A DNA stretch of 7,508 nt, from NCBI GenBank assembly GCA_040385825.1, contig JAZKGQ010000039.1, positions 1 to 7,508 of the forward strand. The letters run 5' to 3'. The DNA is from JANNNF01 sp040385825. GTDB taxonomy: Bacteria > Pseudomonadota > Alphaproteobacteria > Rhodobacterales > Rhodobacteraceae. Below, one piece after another: positions 1 through 5,681 of this stretch. Both the position numbers and the translations under genes were made by a program. Numbering within the stretch: position 1 is the stretch's first letter; the number at the start of each line of letters is the position of its first letter. The notes under the pieces are model-generated. The model was not told where the DNA came from. It saw nothing but the letters and a program-made list of their open reading frames with translations, and did no database searches.

Positions 1-47
1 CGGATGGTACGCACTTGCGGGTGCTTACGCAGATAGTCCTTCATCAT
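1..47 (-). CDS. 5' end of a gene, possibly a glutamine synthetase-family protein (partial)
   Basis: Reading leftward from an ATG at 47 (a second ATG follows at 44) gives the open N-terminus MMKDYLRKHPQVRTIR, which runs off the window. The pattern of a short helix, then HP-x-V-x-TIR, resembles the N-terminus of glutamine synthetase-family (GlnA3/PuuA-like) enzymes that I recall from Rhodobacteraceae, where it is usually followed by a D-x-NGxxRGK segment. That segment would lie outside the window, so the assignment is a guess from 16 residues. No strong Shine-Dalgarno sits in front of the ATG (the upstream bases are CCAAGACAAAC). The gene follows the permease genes on the same strand, which fits a nitrogen-metabolism enzyme next to an amino acid importer. 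The 177-nt gap suggests it may have its own control region. Confidence 0.4.
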   Translation of the reverse strand, partial: MMKDYLRKHPQVRTI

Positions 48-69
48 GTTTGTCTTGGACGGGGCACAA

Positions 70-120
70 TTACCCGCCCATGGCGCCCCAAAGGCGCCTG
101 ATGTGCGAGGTTTGGATCAT
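70..120 (-). CDS. Candidate 16-aa leader peptide (uORF)
   Basis: A short ORF starts at ATG 120 and ends at TAA 72-70, encoding MIQTSHIRRLWGAMGG. A good Shine-Dalgarno, GAAGGA (134-129), sits 8 nt before the ATG, which is better than the site in front of the downstream gene at 47. The stop codon lies 22 nt before that gene, in a different frame. Two small inverted repeats touch the ORF. GGATCA/TGATCC (114-131) places part of the Shine-Dalgarno and most of the start codon in a potential stem, and GGCGCC/GGCGCC (82-98) lies over codons 7-13. This arrangement fits a regulatory leader whose translation controls the next gene, but a chance ORF of this size is also possible. I do not recognise the peptide. 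Confidence 0.35.
   Translation of the reverse strand: MIQTSHIRRLWGAMGG
82..98 (-). promoter_or_regulatory. Small hairpin within the candidate leader ORF
   Basis: GGCGCC at 82-87 and GGCGCC at 93-98 can pair around a 5-nt loop. In the minus-strand transcript the hairpin would form inside the 16-codon leader ORF, 35 nt before the ATG at 47. A translating ribosome would melt it. It has no T-run, so it is not a terminator alone. A role in leader-based control is inference. Confidence 0.3.
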
Positions 121-184
121 GCCCTTGATCCTTCCCTTATGTTTTCGATCCCTGCCCATGGTCTGCCCGCAGGCCCCACACGGG

Positions 185-202
185 TCCGGGCGGGTGCCCG
201 GA
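185..202 (-). other. Hairpin downstream of the last permease gene
   Basis: TCCGGGC (185-191) pairs perfectly with GCCCGGA (196-202) around a 4-nt loop, 22 nt after the TAG stop of the permease gene. In the minus-strand transcript no U-run follows, so it is not a canonical intrinsic terminator. It could protect the 3' end of the transporter mRNA or cause partial termination before the next gene. Confidence 0.45.
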
Positions 203-204
203 TA

Positions 205-216
205 ATTTGATCAAAT
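205..216. promoter_or_regulatory. Perfect 12-bp palindrome, possible operator
   Basis: ATTTGATCAAAT is a perfect palindrome in an AT-rich patch of otherwise GC-rich DNA. It lies just after the permease stop and upstream of the candidate leader ORF and the gene at the left edge. Such a site could bind a dimeric regulator. A related GGATCA-N6-TGATCC inverted repeat occurs at 114-131. The regulator is unknown and the function is inferred. Confidence 0.3.
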
Positions 217-224
217 CAAGCGTA

Positions 225-1052
225 CTACCGGATCACCTGAGGACGCAAGCGAATTCTGCTTTTCTGGTTTGAGGGCAGGTGGCGGTTGAGGTAGGTGTTC
301 ACCCGCGCGAACAGCCAGACCAAGGAAAGCGTCAGGCAGATGAAATAGAAGGCAACGATGGGATAGGGCACGAAGGGGTTGAAGGTCTTGTCAGCAAAAT
401 AGTTGGCGTAATACAGCGCATCGCCCTTTTGCTGAAACGCCGGAAAGCCGCTGAAATAGACCAGCGTGGTGGCGTGAAACAGAAAGATCGCCTCGTTCGT
501 ATAGGCAGGCCATGCCAGTCGCAGCATGGTGGGCCATTGAATGCGGCGAAACCGTTGCCAGCCGGTGATGCCATAGGCATCGGCGGCCTCCAGATCGCCC
601 TTGGGGATCGACCGCAGCGCGCCATGGAAAATCTCGGCCGTATAGGCGGCGGTGTTCAGGAACAGCACGAACAGCGCCCCGGCCCAGGCGCGGGTGGTCC
701 ATGCGGTTTCAACGGTCAGGCCAAAGACGTTCAGCCCGGCCTTGGGCAGCATCTGCAAGGCCTCATAGGCCAGAAAGAACTGAATGAACAACGGGCTGCC
801 CCGGAACACGAAGATGAACCATTCGGCAGGTTTGCGGACCCACGGGCTGCGGGCCGATTTCGCCAGTGCGATGGCATTGGCCAGAAAGAACCCGAAGATC
901 AGGGCCAGAACCCCGAAATAGATGTTCCAGATCAGCCCCGACCCGATCAGGGTGAACTGCTGGCACAGGGTGAAATCGCTGCGCGGCAGCAGCTTTTCGC
1001 CAAAGCCGAGCGAGCGGAACGCATATTGGCCGATGGTTTCAAGGCAGCTCAT
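225..1052 (-). CDS. Polar amino acid ABC transporter permease (HisM/ArtM-type)
   Basis: This is an inner-membrane subunit of the amino acid importer, forming the translocation channel with the adjoining permease. The 275-aa protein has several hydrophobic segments, with the first clear one around residues 35-63. It has the family motif FRGSPLFIQ at 83-91 (usually RGTP-x-x-Q). The cytoplasmic EAA loop begins at residue 155 (EAADAYGI, then RRIQWP), which is the contact point with the ATPase. It is longer than E. coli HisM (about 238 aa). The extra length lies in the N-terminus, a loop around 100-122 and a basic C-terminal tail, and Rhodobacteraceae homologues share this form as far as I recall. 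The ATG overlaps the TGA of the upstream permease gene (ATGA), so the two are probably translationally coupled. It is the last gene of the four-gene transporter unit. HisM, ArtM and OccM types cannot be separated here. Confidence 0.93.
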   Translation of the reverse strand: MSCLETIGQYAFRSLGFGEKLLPRSDFTLCQQFTLIGSGLIWNIYFGVLALIFGFFLANAIALAKSARSPWVRKPAEWFIFVFRGSPLFIQFFLAYEALQMLPKAGLNVFGLTVETAWTTRAWAGALFVLFLNTAAYTAEIFHGALRSIPKGDLEAADAYGITGWQRFRRIQWPTMLRLAWPAYTNEAIFLFHATTLVYFSGFPAFQQKGDALYYANYFADKTFNPFVPYPIVAFYFICLTLSLVWLFARVNTYLNRHLPSNQKSRIRLRPQVIR

Positions 1053-1930
1053 ACGCCCGCCTTTCGCATGGCTTCGCCTGCGGCTGTGGCCTGCCCTTTG
1101 GACAGGCGCGCCGAAATGCGGGCAAGGGCCAGTTCGGACAGCTTGGTGAACGACAGATAGAACACCAGCAGGAACAGGAAGTAGTACAGCCGCCAGTCGG
1201 GGTGCGGATATTCATAGGCCTGCGTCTTGGACCCGCCCAGTTCCCGCGCCCAATAGACGATGTCCTTGACGCCCAGCAAGAACAGCAGCGGTGTCGATTT
1301 TATCAGGATCATCCACAGATTCGACAGGCCGGGCAGGGCAAACACCCACATCTGCGGCATCAGGATGCGGCGGAACACCTGCGCATTCGACATGCCATAG
1401 GCCTCGGCGGTTTCCAGTTGCGCGCGCGGCACCGCGTTCATCGCGCCGTAAAGCACATTGGCGGCAAAAGCGCCGAACACGATGGAAAAAGTGAACACCG
1501 CAAGGAAGAACCCGTAGATCTGATGCCAGACCTGCGGCGAATTGCTCGACGGCACCTTGGCCTCGGGGCAGACGCGGAATTCAAGGCCCTGGCGCACAGG
1601 CTCGGTCCAGTCCGGGCAGCGGATCTGATGCGTCACCCATTCGATGCCCTGGTCCAGGGCAATGACAAAGAACAGGAAAAACACGATGTCGGGGATGCCG
1701 CGCACCATGCCGGTATAGCCTTTGCCCAATATCCGCAGCGGCAGAAACGGGCTGCGCGCGGCCATCGCACCGCCAAACCCCATGGTCAGGGCCACAGGCG
1801 CAGTAATGGCGATCAGGGTCAGCACGGTCAGGAAGGACCAATAGAAATCGATCTGCTTGCCTGTGGTCAGGTAGCACAGGAACCACGACAGCCCCTCGAT
1901 GGATTTTGGATCGGCGCAGGACGCGAACAT
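1049..1930 (-). CDS. Polar amino acid ABC transporter permease (HisQ/ArtQ-type)
   Basis: This is the second channel subunit of the same importer, 293 aa. Family motifs are VRGIPDI at 76-82 and the EAA loop at 173-192 (ETAEAYGM ... FRRILMP). The hydrophobic segments fit a multi-span permease, with clear ones near 31-57, 82-93, 138-163 and 245-262. It is about 65 residues longer than E. coli HisQ (228 aa). The additions are a roughly 28-residue N-terminal segment with Cys5 and Cys19, and a loop at about 97-135 containing Cys105 and Cys121 that probably lies outside the membrane. The start codon is ATG at 1930. The only G-rich ribosome-binding candidate lies in the 3' arm of the hairpin at 1940-1965. 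The stop codon overlaps the start of the next permease gene by 4 nt. The gene belongs to the ATPase-binding protein-permease-permease unit. Confidence 0.93.
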   Translation of the reverse strand: MFASCADPKSIEGLSWFLCYLTTGKQIDFYWSFLTVLTLIAITAPVALTMGFGGAMAARSPFLPLRILGKGYTGMVRGIPDIVFFLFFVIALDQGIEWVTHQIRCPDWTEPVRQGLEFRVCPEAKVPSSNSPQVWHQIYGFFLAVFTFSIVFGAFAANVLYGAMNAVPRAQLETAEAYGMSNAQVFRRILMPQMWVFALPGLSNLWMILIKSTPLLFLLGVKDIVYWARELGGSKTQAYEYPHPDWRLYYFLFLLVFYLSFTKLSELALARISARLSKGQATAAGEAMRKAGV

Positions 1931-1939
1931 GATGCGGAC

Positions 1940-1965
1940 GCGCCCCCCGAAAGACCGGGGGGCGC
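1940..1965 (-). promoter_or_regulatory. Strong intercistronic hairpin between binding-protein and permease genes
   Basis: GCGCCCCCCG (1940-1949) pairs perfectly with CGGGGGGCGC (1956-1965), giving a 10-bp GC stem with a 6-nt loop. It starts 6 nt after the binding-protein stop and ends 9 nt before the permease ATG. No U-run follows, so full termination is unlikely. In solute-binding-protein operons (for example malE-malF in E. coli) such hairpins stabilise the upstream mRNA and keep binding protein in excess over permease. The same arm holds the only G-run available as ribosome binding site for the permease gene, so it may also lower its translation. The structure is seen and the role is inferred. 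Confidence 0.75.
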
Positions 1966-1971
1966 CATGCC

Positions 1972-2694
1972 TTAGAACTTGGCGGTTTCGGGGCCGAAGT
2001 TCTTTTCGATCAGCGCGTTCAGGCTGCCATCATCCTTCATCGACTGGATGGCGGCGTTCAGCTTTTCCTTCAGCTCGGTGTCCGACGACCGCAGGCCAAG
2101 GCCCACACCGCCGCCAAGCTGCACGGGTTCGCCGACGAACATCAGCGCGCCACCGGATTCCGCCACGATCGGGGCAAGGAAATCCTTGTCGGCGAACACG
2201 GCCACAGCCTCGCCGTTCTTGACGGCGGCAACGCTTTCGTCAGGGGTGGCAAATTCCAGCACGGTGGCGCCGGATTCGGCAACATAGCCTGCCTGAATCG
2301 TCGACACCTGCGCCGCCACGACGCCGGTTTTCACGTCGACATCTGCCGTGGCCGCCACATAGGCGGACGCAGCAGGCGGGAAGTAGTTCTGAGAGAAATC
2401 AATGACTTCTTCGCGCTCGTCGGTGATCGACATGCCCGCGATGATCACGTCGTAGTTGCCCGACTGCAGGTTCGGGATGATGCTGTCCCATTCGTTCGTC
2501 ACCCATTCGCAGGTCAGGGCGGCGCGCTTGCACAGTTCGTCGCCGACCTCGCGCTCAAAGCCCGCCACTTCGCCCGCATCGTTGATGAAGTTGAACGGAG
2601 GGTAGGCGCCTTCGGTGCCAAGGCGCACGGTCTGCGCGGCTGCAAAGCCGGTGGTCAGGGCCAGCATGGCCGTGGCGAGCATCAGTTTTTTCAT
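1972..2694 (-). CDS. Periplasmic amino acid-binding protein (SBP family 3, His/Arg/Lys/Orn type)
   Basis: This protein captures the amino acid in the periplasm and delivers it to the permeases. The 240-aa product starts with a Sec signal peptide (MKK, hydrophobic core, cleavage expected after AAA at residue 20). The mature part is a single family 3 binding domain. It has a ligand-site start, EGAYPPF (28-34), and Cys55/Cys62 with the same spacing as the disulfide of HisJ. The segment SIT-x-x-R (89-94) contains an Arg94 expected to hold the ligand carboxylate, and an ADKD segment lies near the second-lobe ligand site. These resemble HisJ/ArgT-type proteins for cationic amino acids, but the exact ligand cannot be read. 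The ATG at 2694 has a good Shine-Dalgarno (AAGGGAAG) in an A-rich, apparently unstructured 39-nt leader, which suggests strong translation. A stable hairpin follows the stop. Confidence 0.93.
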   Translation of the reverse strand: MKKLMLATAMLALTTGFAAAQTVRLGTEGAYPPFNFINDAGEVAGFEREVGDELCKRAALTCEWVTNEWDSIIPNLQSGNYDVIIAGMSITDEREEVIDFSQNYFPPAASAYVAATADVDVKTGVVAAQVSTIQAGYVAESGATVLEFATPDESVAAVKNGEAVAVFADKDFLAPIVAESGGALMFVGEPVQLGGGVGLGLRSSDTELKEKLNAAIQSMKDDGSLNALIEKNFGPETAKF

Positions 2695-2733
2695 TGGTTC
2701 TTCCCTTTTGGATCTGGTTCTTGTGGTTTTGGT

Positions 2734-3501
2734 CTAGGCGGTGGCCGACAGAAACCCGCGCAGACGGTCAGTCTGCGGGTTGCCGAACAGGCTGGTGGGG
2801 GGGCCTTGTTCTTCGATGCGGCCCTGATGCAGAAAGATGACGTGATCCGAACAATCCGCCGCCAGCTTCATGTCATGCGTCACCAGAATCATCGTGCGGC
2901 CTTCATCGGCCAAGGCCTTGATCACCTTGATGACTTCCTGCTCCAGTTCCGGGTCCAGCGCAGATGTCGGTTCATCAAACAGCAGCGCGCGGGGTTCCAT
3001 GCACAGCGCGCGGGCAATCGCTGCGCGTTGCTGCTGCCCACCCGAAAGCTGCGCAGGCCAGGCATCGCATTTTTCCACGATGCCGACCTTGGCAAGGTAA
3101 TGCCGCGCCTTTTCCTCGACCTCTTTCGGGTCGCGCTTCATCACCGTGACCGGGGCTTCCATCACGTTTTGCAGGATGGTCATGTGCGACCACAGATTGA
3201 ATTGCTGAAACACCATCGACAGGTTGGTGCGCATCCGGGTGACCTGCGCGCGGTCGGCAGGGTGGCGGCCCAGCCCTTCGCCCTTCCAGCGCACCGATTC
3301 CCCCTCAAACTGGATGTCGCCCTGCTGGCTGTCTTCCAGCAGGTTGCAGCAGCGCAGCAGGGTGGATTTGCCCGAGCCGGACGAGCCGATCAGCGACACC
3401 ACATGCCCGCGCGGCGCGGTCAGATCGACGCCCTTGAGAACCTCAAGGCTGCCATAGGCTTTGTGCAGGTCGCGGATCGCGATGACGGGGGTATCGGTCA
3501 T
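2734..3501 (-). CDS. Polar amino acid ABC transporter ATP-binding protein (HisP/ArtP-type)
   Basis: This is the cytoplasmic ATPase that powers import as a dimer docked on the two permeases. All family motifs are present: Walker A GSSGSGKST at 39-47, Q-loop Q99-Q100, signature LSGGQ at 152-156, Walker B LLFDEP at 173-178, D-loop SALD at 180-183 and switch His209. The long segment between Walker A and the Q-loop (about 66-92) is typical of the HisP group. The frame stays open 35 codons further upstream to a TTG, but that part has no family character. The ATG at 3501 puts the first beta strand (VIAIRDLHKAYG) at residue 6, as in homologues, and gives the usual 255 aa. It is the first gene of the transporter unit, with the binding-protein gene 39 nt downstream. 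Confidence 0.95.
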   Translation of the reverse strand: MTDTPVIAIRDLHKAYGSLEVLKGVDLTAPRGHVVSLIGSSGSGKSTLLRCCNLLEDSQQGDIQFEGESVRWKGEGLGRHPADRAQVTRMRTNLSMVFQQFNLWSHMTILQNVMEAPVTVMKRDPKEVEEKARHYLAKVGIVEKCDAWPAQLSGGQQQRAAIARALCMEPRALLFDEPTSALDPELEQEVIKVIKALADEGRTMILVTHDMKLAADCSDHVIFLHQGRIEEQGPPTSLFGNPQTDRLRGFLSATA

Positions 3502-3621
3502 GTGTCTCTGTTGGCAGGGAACGCCCGTCTGATGCGGACTGTTGGCAGGCAGTAGGGCGCAGTTCTTGCGCCATTGCAACGTGCTTTGTGGCGTCCGGAA
3601 AGGCAAACCTTTGCAAACTGC
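3502..3621 (-). promoter_or_regulatory. Intergenic region upstream of the transporter genes, probable promoter/operator
   Basis: These 120 nt separate the PhnD-like gene from the ATPase gene and are the natural place for the transporter promoter. Several repeated elements are visible. CTGTTGGCAGG occurs at 3508-3518 and 3539-3549, 31 bp apart, about three helical turns. GCAAAC occurs at 3603-3608 and 3613-3618, 10 bp apart. An inverted repeat GGCGCA-N5-TGCGCC lies at 3556-3572, and a TTTGCAAA palindrome at 3610-3617. I found no convincing -35/-10 pair and no sigma-54 element. The ribosome binding site of the ATPase gene is weak (only AGAG close to the ATG). Regulation by a DNA-binding protein is plausible, but no regulator gene is in the window. 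Confidence 0.45.
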
Positions 3622-4374
3622 CTAATGACGTTGCGCAATCTGGTCAGGTGCGGGCGGGATGGGCACTGCAAGATAGGCCGCCTGCGGAATGGCGACCAAG
3701 GCCCGCAGCTGCAAGGTTTCACGGTCATCCGCCGTCAGGGCCGCAATCGCCTGCGCGACAGCGGCAAAGACCGGTGCGGGGTCGCGGTGGCGGGCGGTGA
3801 TGTAGGGCAGGCCGGGGGTGGGGGCGGTACGGGCCAGTTCGCGCAAGGGCAGGGCCGTGGCGTGGCGTTGCAGCAGGCCCCAGGTCACCGCATCCAGCGC
3901 GGCAATATCGGCGCGGCCCTCGGCCACGGCCGCCGCGGACAGCGCATGTCCGCCGGTCTGCAAGCTGGGCGGCAGGTGAAGGCCAAGGCCAAGCGCATGG
4001 GTCTGCGGTGCGGCCCAGCCCGATTGCGACAGGGGTTCGTTATAGGCAAACCGCGCTCCGTCGAACGCGGCAAGGCTGTCGCGCGCGTCATCCTTGCGGG
4101 CGACAAACACCGAACAGTAATAGCCCGGCGCACAGCCCGGCAGGCCATAATCCGGCGTGCCCACCAGCGTCACCTGATGATGCAGCCGCGCCCGGTAAGG
4201 ATAGCCACAGGTCTGCGACAGGATCAGGTCGGGCGATGCCCAGGCGTCCCAATAGGCGCCCGGCCCGCGTGTCAGCGGCACGTCAATATTCAGCGCCTCG
4301 GCGATCAGCGCCCAATAGCGGTCATTCGCCGCCTGAACGGGCGGCATGTCATACATGCCCAAGGACGCGATCAT
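3622..4374 (-). CDS. PhnD-like substrate-binding-fold protein without signal peptide
   Basis: The 250-aa product resembles the PhnD/phosphate-phosphite-phosphonate binding-protein family (periplasmic-binding fold type 2). Visible landmarks are MIASLGMYD, likely the first beta strand, starting at residue 1; SQTCGYP (53-59) at the expected end of the first lobe; FAYNEPLSQSGW (109-120), the N-x-x-x-S-x-SG ligand-site region; and AALDAVTW (158-165), matching the A-I-D strand of the family. There is no signal peptide or lipobox, so it should stay in the cytoplasm unless the start is wrong. No permease or ATPase of the phosphonate type is nearby. The ATG overlaps the TGA of the TerB-like gene (ATGA), which suggests coupled expression. 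The substrate is unknown. It might act as an intracellular ligand-binding or regulatory protein rather than in transport. Confidence 0.75.
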   Translation of the reverse strand: MIASLGMYDMPPVQAANDRYWALIAEALNIDVPLTRGPGAYWDAWASPDLILSQTCGYPYRARLHHQVTLVGTPDYGLPGCAPGYYCSVFVARKDDARDSLAAFDGARFAYNEPLSQSGWAAPQTHALGLGLHLPPSLQTGGHALSAAAVAEGRADIAALDAVTWGLLQRHATALPLRELARTAPTPGLPYITARHRDPAPVFAAVAQAIAALTADDRETLQLRALVAIPQAAYLAVPIPPAPDQIAQRH

Positions 4375-4808
4375 CCCCGTTCGGCCTTTTGCCGGGCCAG
4401 CGCGCTTTCCACATCGGACAGGCCCAGCAGGTTCGCCACCAGCCGCAGCAGCCGGTCTTCCTGATCATCGCGCAAGCCGTCCGACAGGGCCACCGTCCAC
4501 ATTGCCTGCATCAGGGCGTCGCGATCCTCGGGGGCGGTCGCGGCCTTCAGCGCACGGGTAAAGCGCACGGTATCGGGGGCCTGGGTTTCCAGATCCTCGG
4601 CCTCGGCCCGCAGCTTGGCGGCGGCGTAGGCGTCCAGACCATGGCGGATGGCAAGGATACGGTCGATGCGGTCAACCTCCTCGCCGGAATACAGCCCGTC
4701 GCTGCGGGCCAGCCGCACCAGCAGGGCGGCCAGCGCCAGGGCGGCGTCGGGTTCGGGCAGGCGAGAAGGGGCGGGGGCCAGAAGGCGCGACAGCAGAGTT
4801 TGGATCAT
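4371..4808 (-). CDS. TerB-family (tellurite resistance TerB-like) protein
   Basis: This is a 145-aa, mainly helical protein. It carries two matching acidic motifs, ARSDGLYSGEEVDRIDRIL (34-52) and ALSDGLRDDQEDRLLRLV (107-124). These are the paired helix-DG-acidic-helix units of the TerB/DjlA-type fold, in which acidic residues bind metal in TerB. The name comes from the tellurite-resistance cluster, but no other ter gene is present, and solitary TerB-like proteins of this size are common in Alphaproteobacteria without a known role. There is no signal peptide. The ATG at 4808 has only a poor ribosome binding site; 73 nt separate it from the rlmJ stop. The stop overlaps the start of the PhnD-like gene, so the two proteins may work together. 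The family call is fairly firm and the function is open. Confidence 0.8.
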   Translation of the reverse strand: MIQTLLSRLLAPAPSRLPEPDAALALAALLVRLARSDGLYSGEEVDRIDRILAIRHGLDAYAAAKLRAEAEDLETQAPDTVRFTRALKAATAPEDRDALMQAMWTVALSDGLRDDQEDRLLRLVANLLGLSDVESALARQKAERG

Positions 4809-4881
4809 CGGATCAGCCTAAGGTCATTGCAGGGATCAAAGCCGCACATCCGCGACATCGGCAGGGCGCAAAAGGGCAGGG

Positions 4882-5661
4882 TCACTTCAACCCCTTGAAC
4901 AGCCTGGTCAGCCGCTGCGCCTCTGCGTCCAGACCGTAAGGCGGGTTGATGATGAACATGCCGGACCCCTCCATCCGGTGGCCGTCGCGCGCGGGGGGAA
5001 AGCGCACCTCGTGCCGCAAGGCGCCGGGATGGTCGGCCTGCAACTGCCCCAGCATCGGTCCATGCGGCCCGCCGGTCAGCAGCGGATACCAAAGGGCGAT
5101 GATCCCCACATTCCACTTGCGCACGATATGGCCGATGGTGGCGGGGATGGTGTCGTAATCGGCCTTCACCTCGTATGACGGGTCAATCAGCATCATCCCC
5201 CGGCGCGGGGTCGGCGGCGACAGGGCCAGCGCCTGCTGCCAGCCATCGGCGGGGTGGATGGTGGCGGCCCATGGCAGCATGGCATGGCGCAGCGCCTGCG
5301 CCTCGGCGGGGTGCAACTCGCACAGATGCATCGTATCCATCGCGCGCAGCGTCAGCGCGGCGATCAGCGGCGATCCGGGATAGGCGGTCGCCCCATATTG
5401 CGCCCGCACTTCCGCCAGACGCTGGCGGTAAGGGTGGTCCTTCGGGAACCACCCCTCGACCGCCGCGATGCCCTTTTCGGCCTCGCCCGTCTTCAGCGCC
5501 GCCTCGGACCCAAGGTCATAAAGCCCCCGCCCGGCATGGGTTTCGATATAGCTGAAGGGCTTGTCCTTCTGCGTCAGATAGTCCAGCGCCACCGCCAGCA
5601 GCGCATGCTTTTGCACGTCTGCAAGGTTCCCGGCGTGGTAGATATGTTGATATGACAGCAT
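4882..5661 (-). CDS. rlmJ: 23S rRNA (adenine(2030)-N6)-methyltransferase RlmJ
   Basis: This enzyme transfers a methyl group from S-adenosylmethionine to N6 of A2030 (E. coli numbering) of 23S rRNA, in the cytoplasm. The 259-aa product begins MLSYQHIYHAGNLADVQKH, the hallmark of RlmJ, with Tyr4, His6 and Lys18 at the positions conserved in E. coli. Further landmarks are THAGRGLYDL (41-50), the SAM-binding region; YPGSPLIA (94-101); ELHP (115-118); the catalytic motif IDPSYE (159-164), with Asp160 equivalent to E. coli Asp164; and the C-terminal SGMFIINPP (233-241). The second position of the catalytic motif is Ser where E. coli has Pro (DPPY), a variant I recall in other alphaproteobacterial copies. 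It is slightly shorter than the E. coli enzyme (280 aa) at the C-terminus. It lies 20 nt after the SDR gene and is probably cotranscribed with it. Confidence 0.95.
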   Translation of the reverse strand: MLSYQHIYHAGNLADVQKHALLAVALDYLTQKDKPFSYIETHAGRGLYDLGSEAALKTGEAEKGIAAVEGWFPKDHPYRQRLAEVRAQYGATAYPGSPLIAALTLRAMDTMHLCELHPAEAQALRHAMLPWAATIHPADGWQQALALSPPTPRRGMMLIDPSYEVKADYDTIPATIGHIVRKWNVGIIALWYPLLTGGPHGPMLGQLQADHPGALRHEVRFPPARDGHRMEGSGMFIINPPYGLDAEAQRLTRLFKGLK

Positions 5662-5681
5662 GGGTCTTGGCTATCAGGCAG

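Noticed and set aside
185..202. Rho-independent terminator after the last permease gene
   Set aside because: The hairpin is good, but no T-run follows it on the minus strand, so I list it only as a hairpin.
48..224. Sigma-54 promoter (GGCAC/TGC elements) before the possible glutamine synthetase-family gene
   Set aside because: GGGGCACAATTACC looked suggestive, but it lies on the wrong strand and the matching TTGC element at the required spacing is absent.
279..1160. Long open frame on the plus strand opposite the permease genes (also similar frames at 1202-1975, 2806-3555, 3574-4464, 4008-4898 and 5652-6464)
   Set aside because: These are antisense shadows of well-supported minus-strand genes in GC-rich DNA. 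Their translations are rich in Arg, Gly, Gln and His with no recognisable domain.
3502..3606. 35-codon N-terminal extension of the ATPase gene to a TTG at 3606
   Set aside because: The added residues have no family similarity, and the ATG at 3501 gives the normal HisP-type N-terminus and length.
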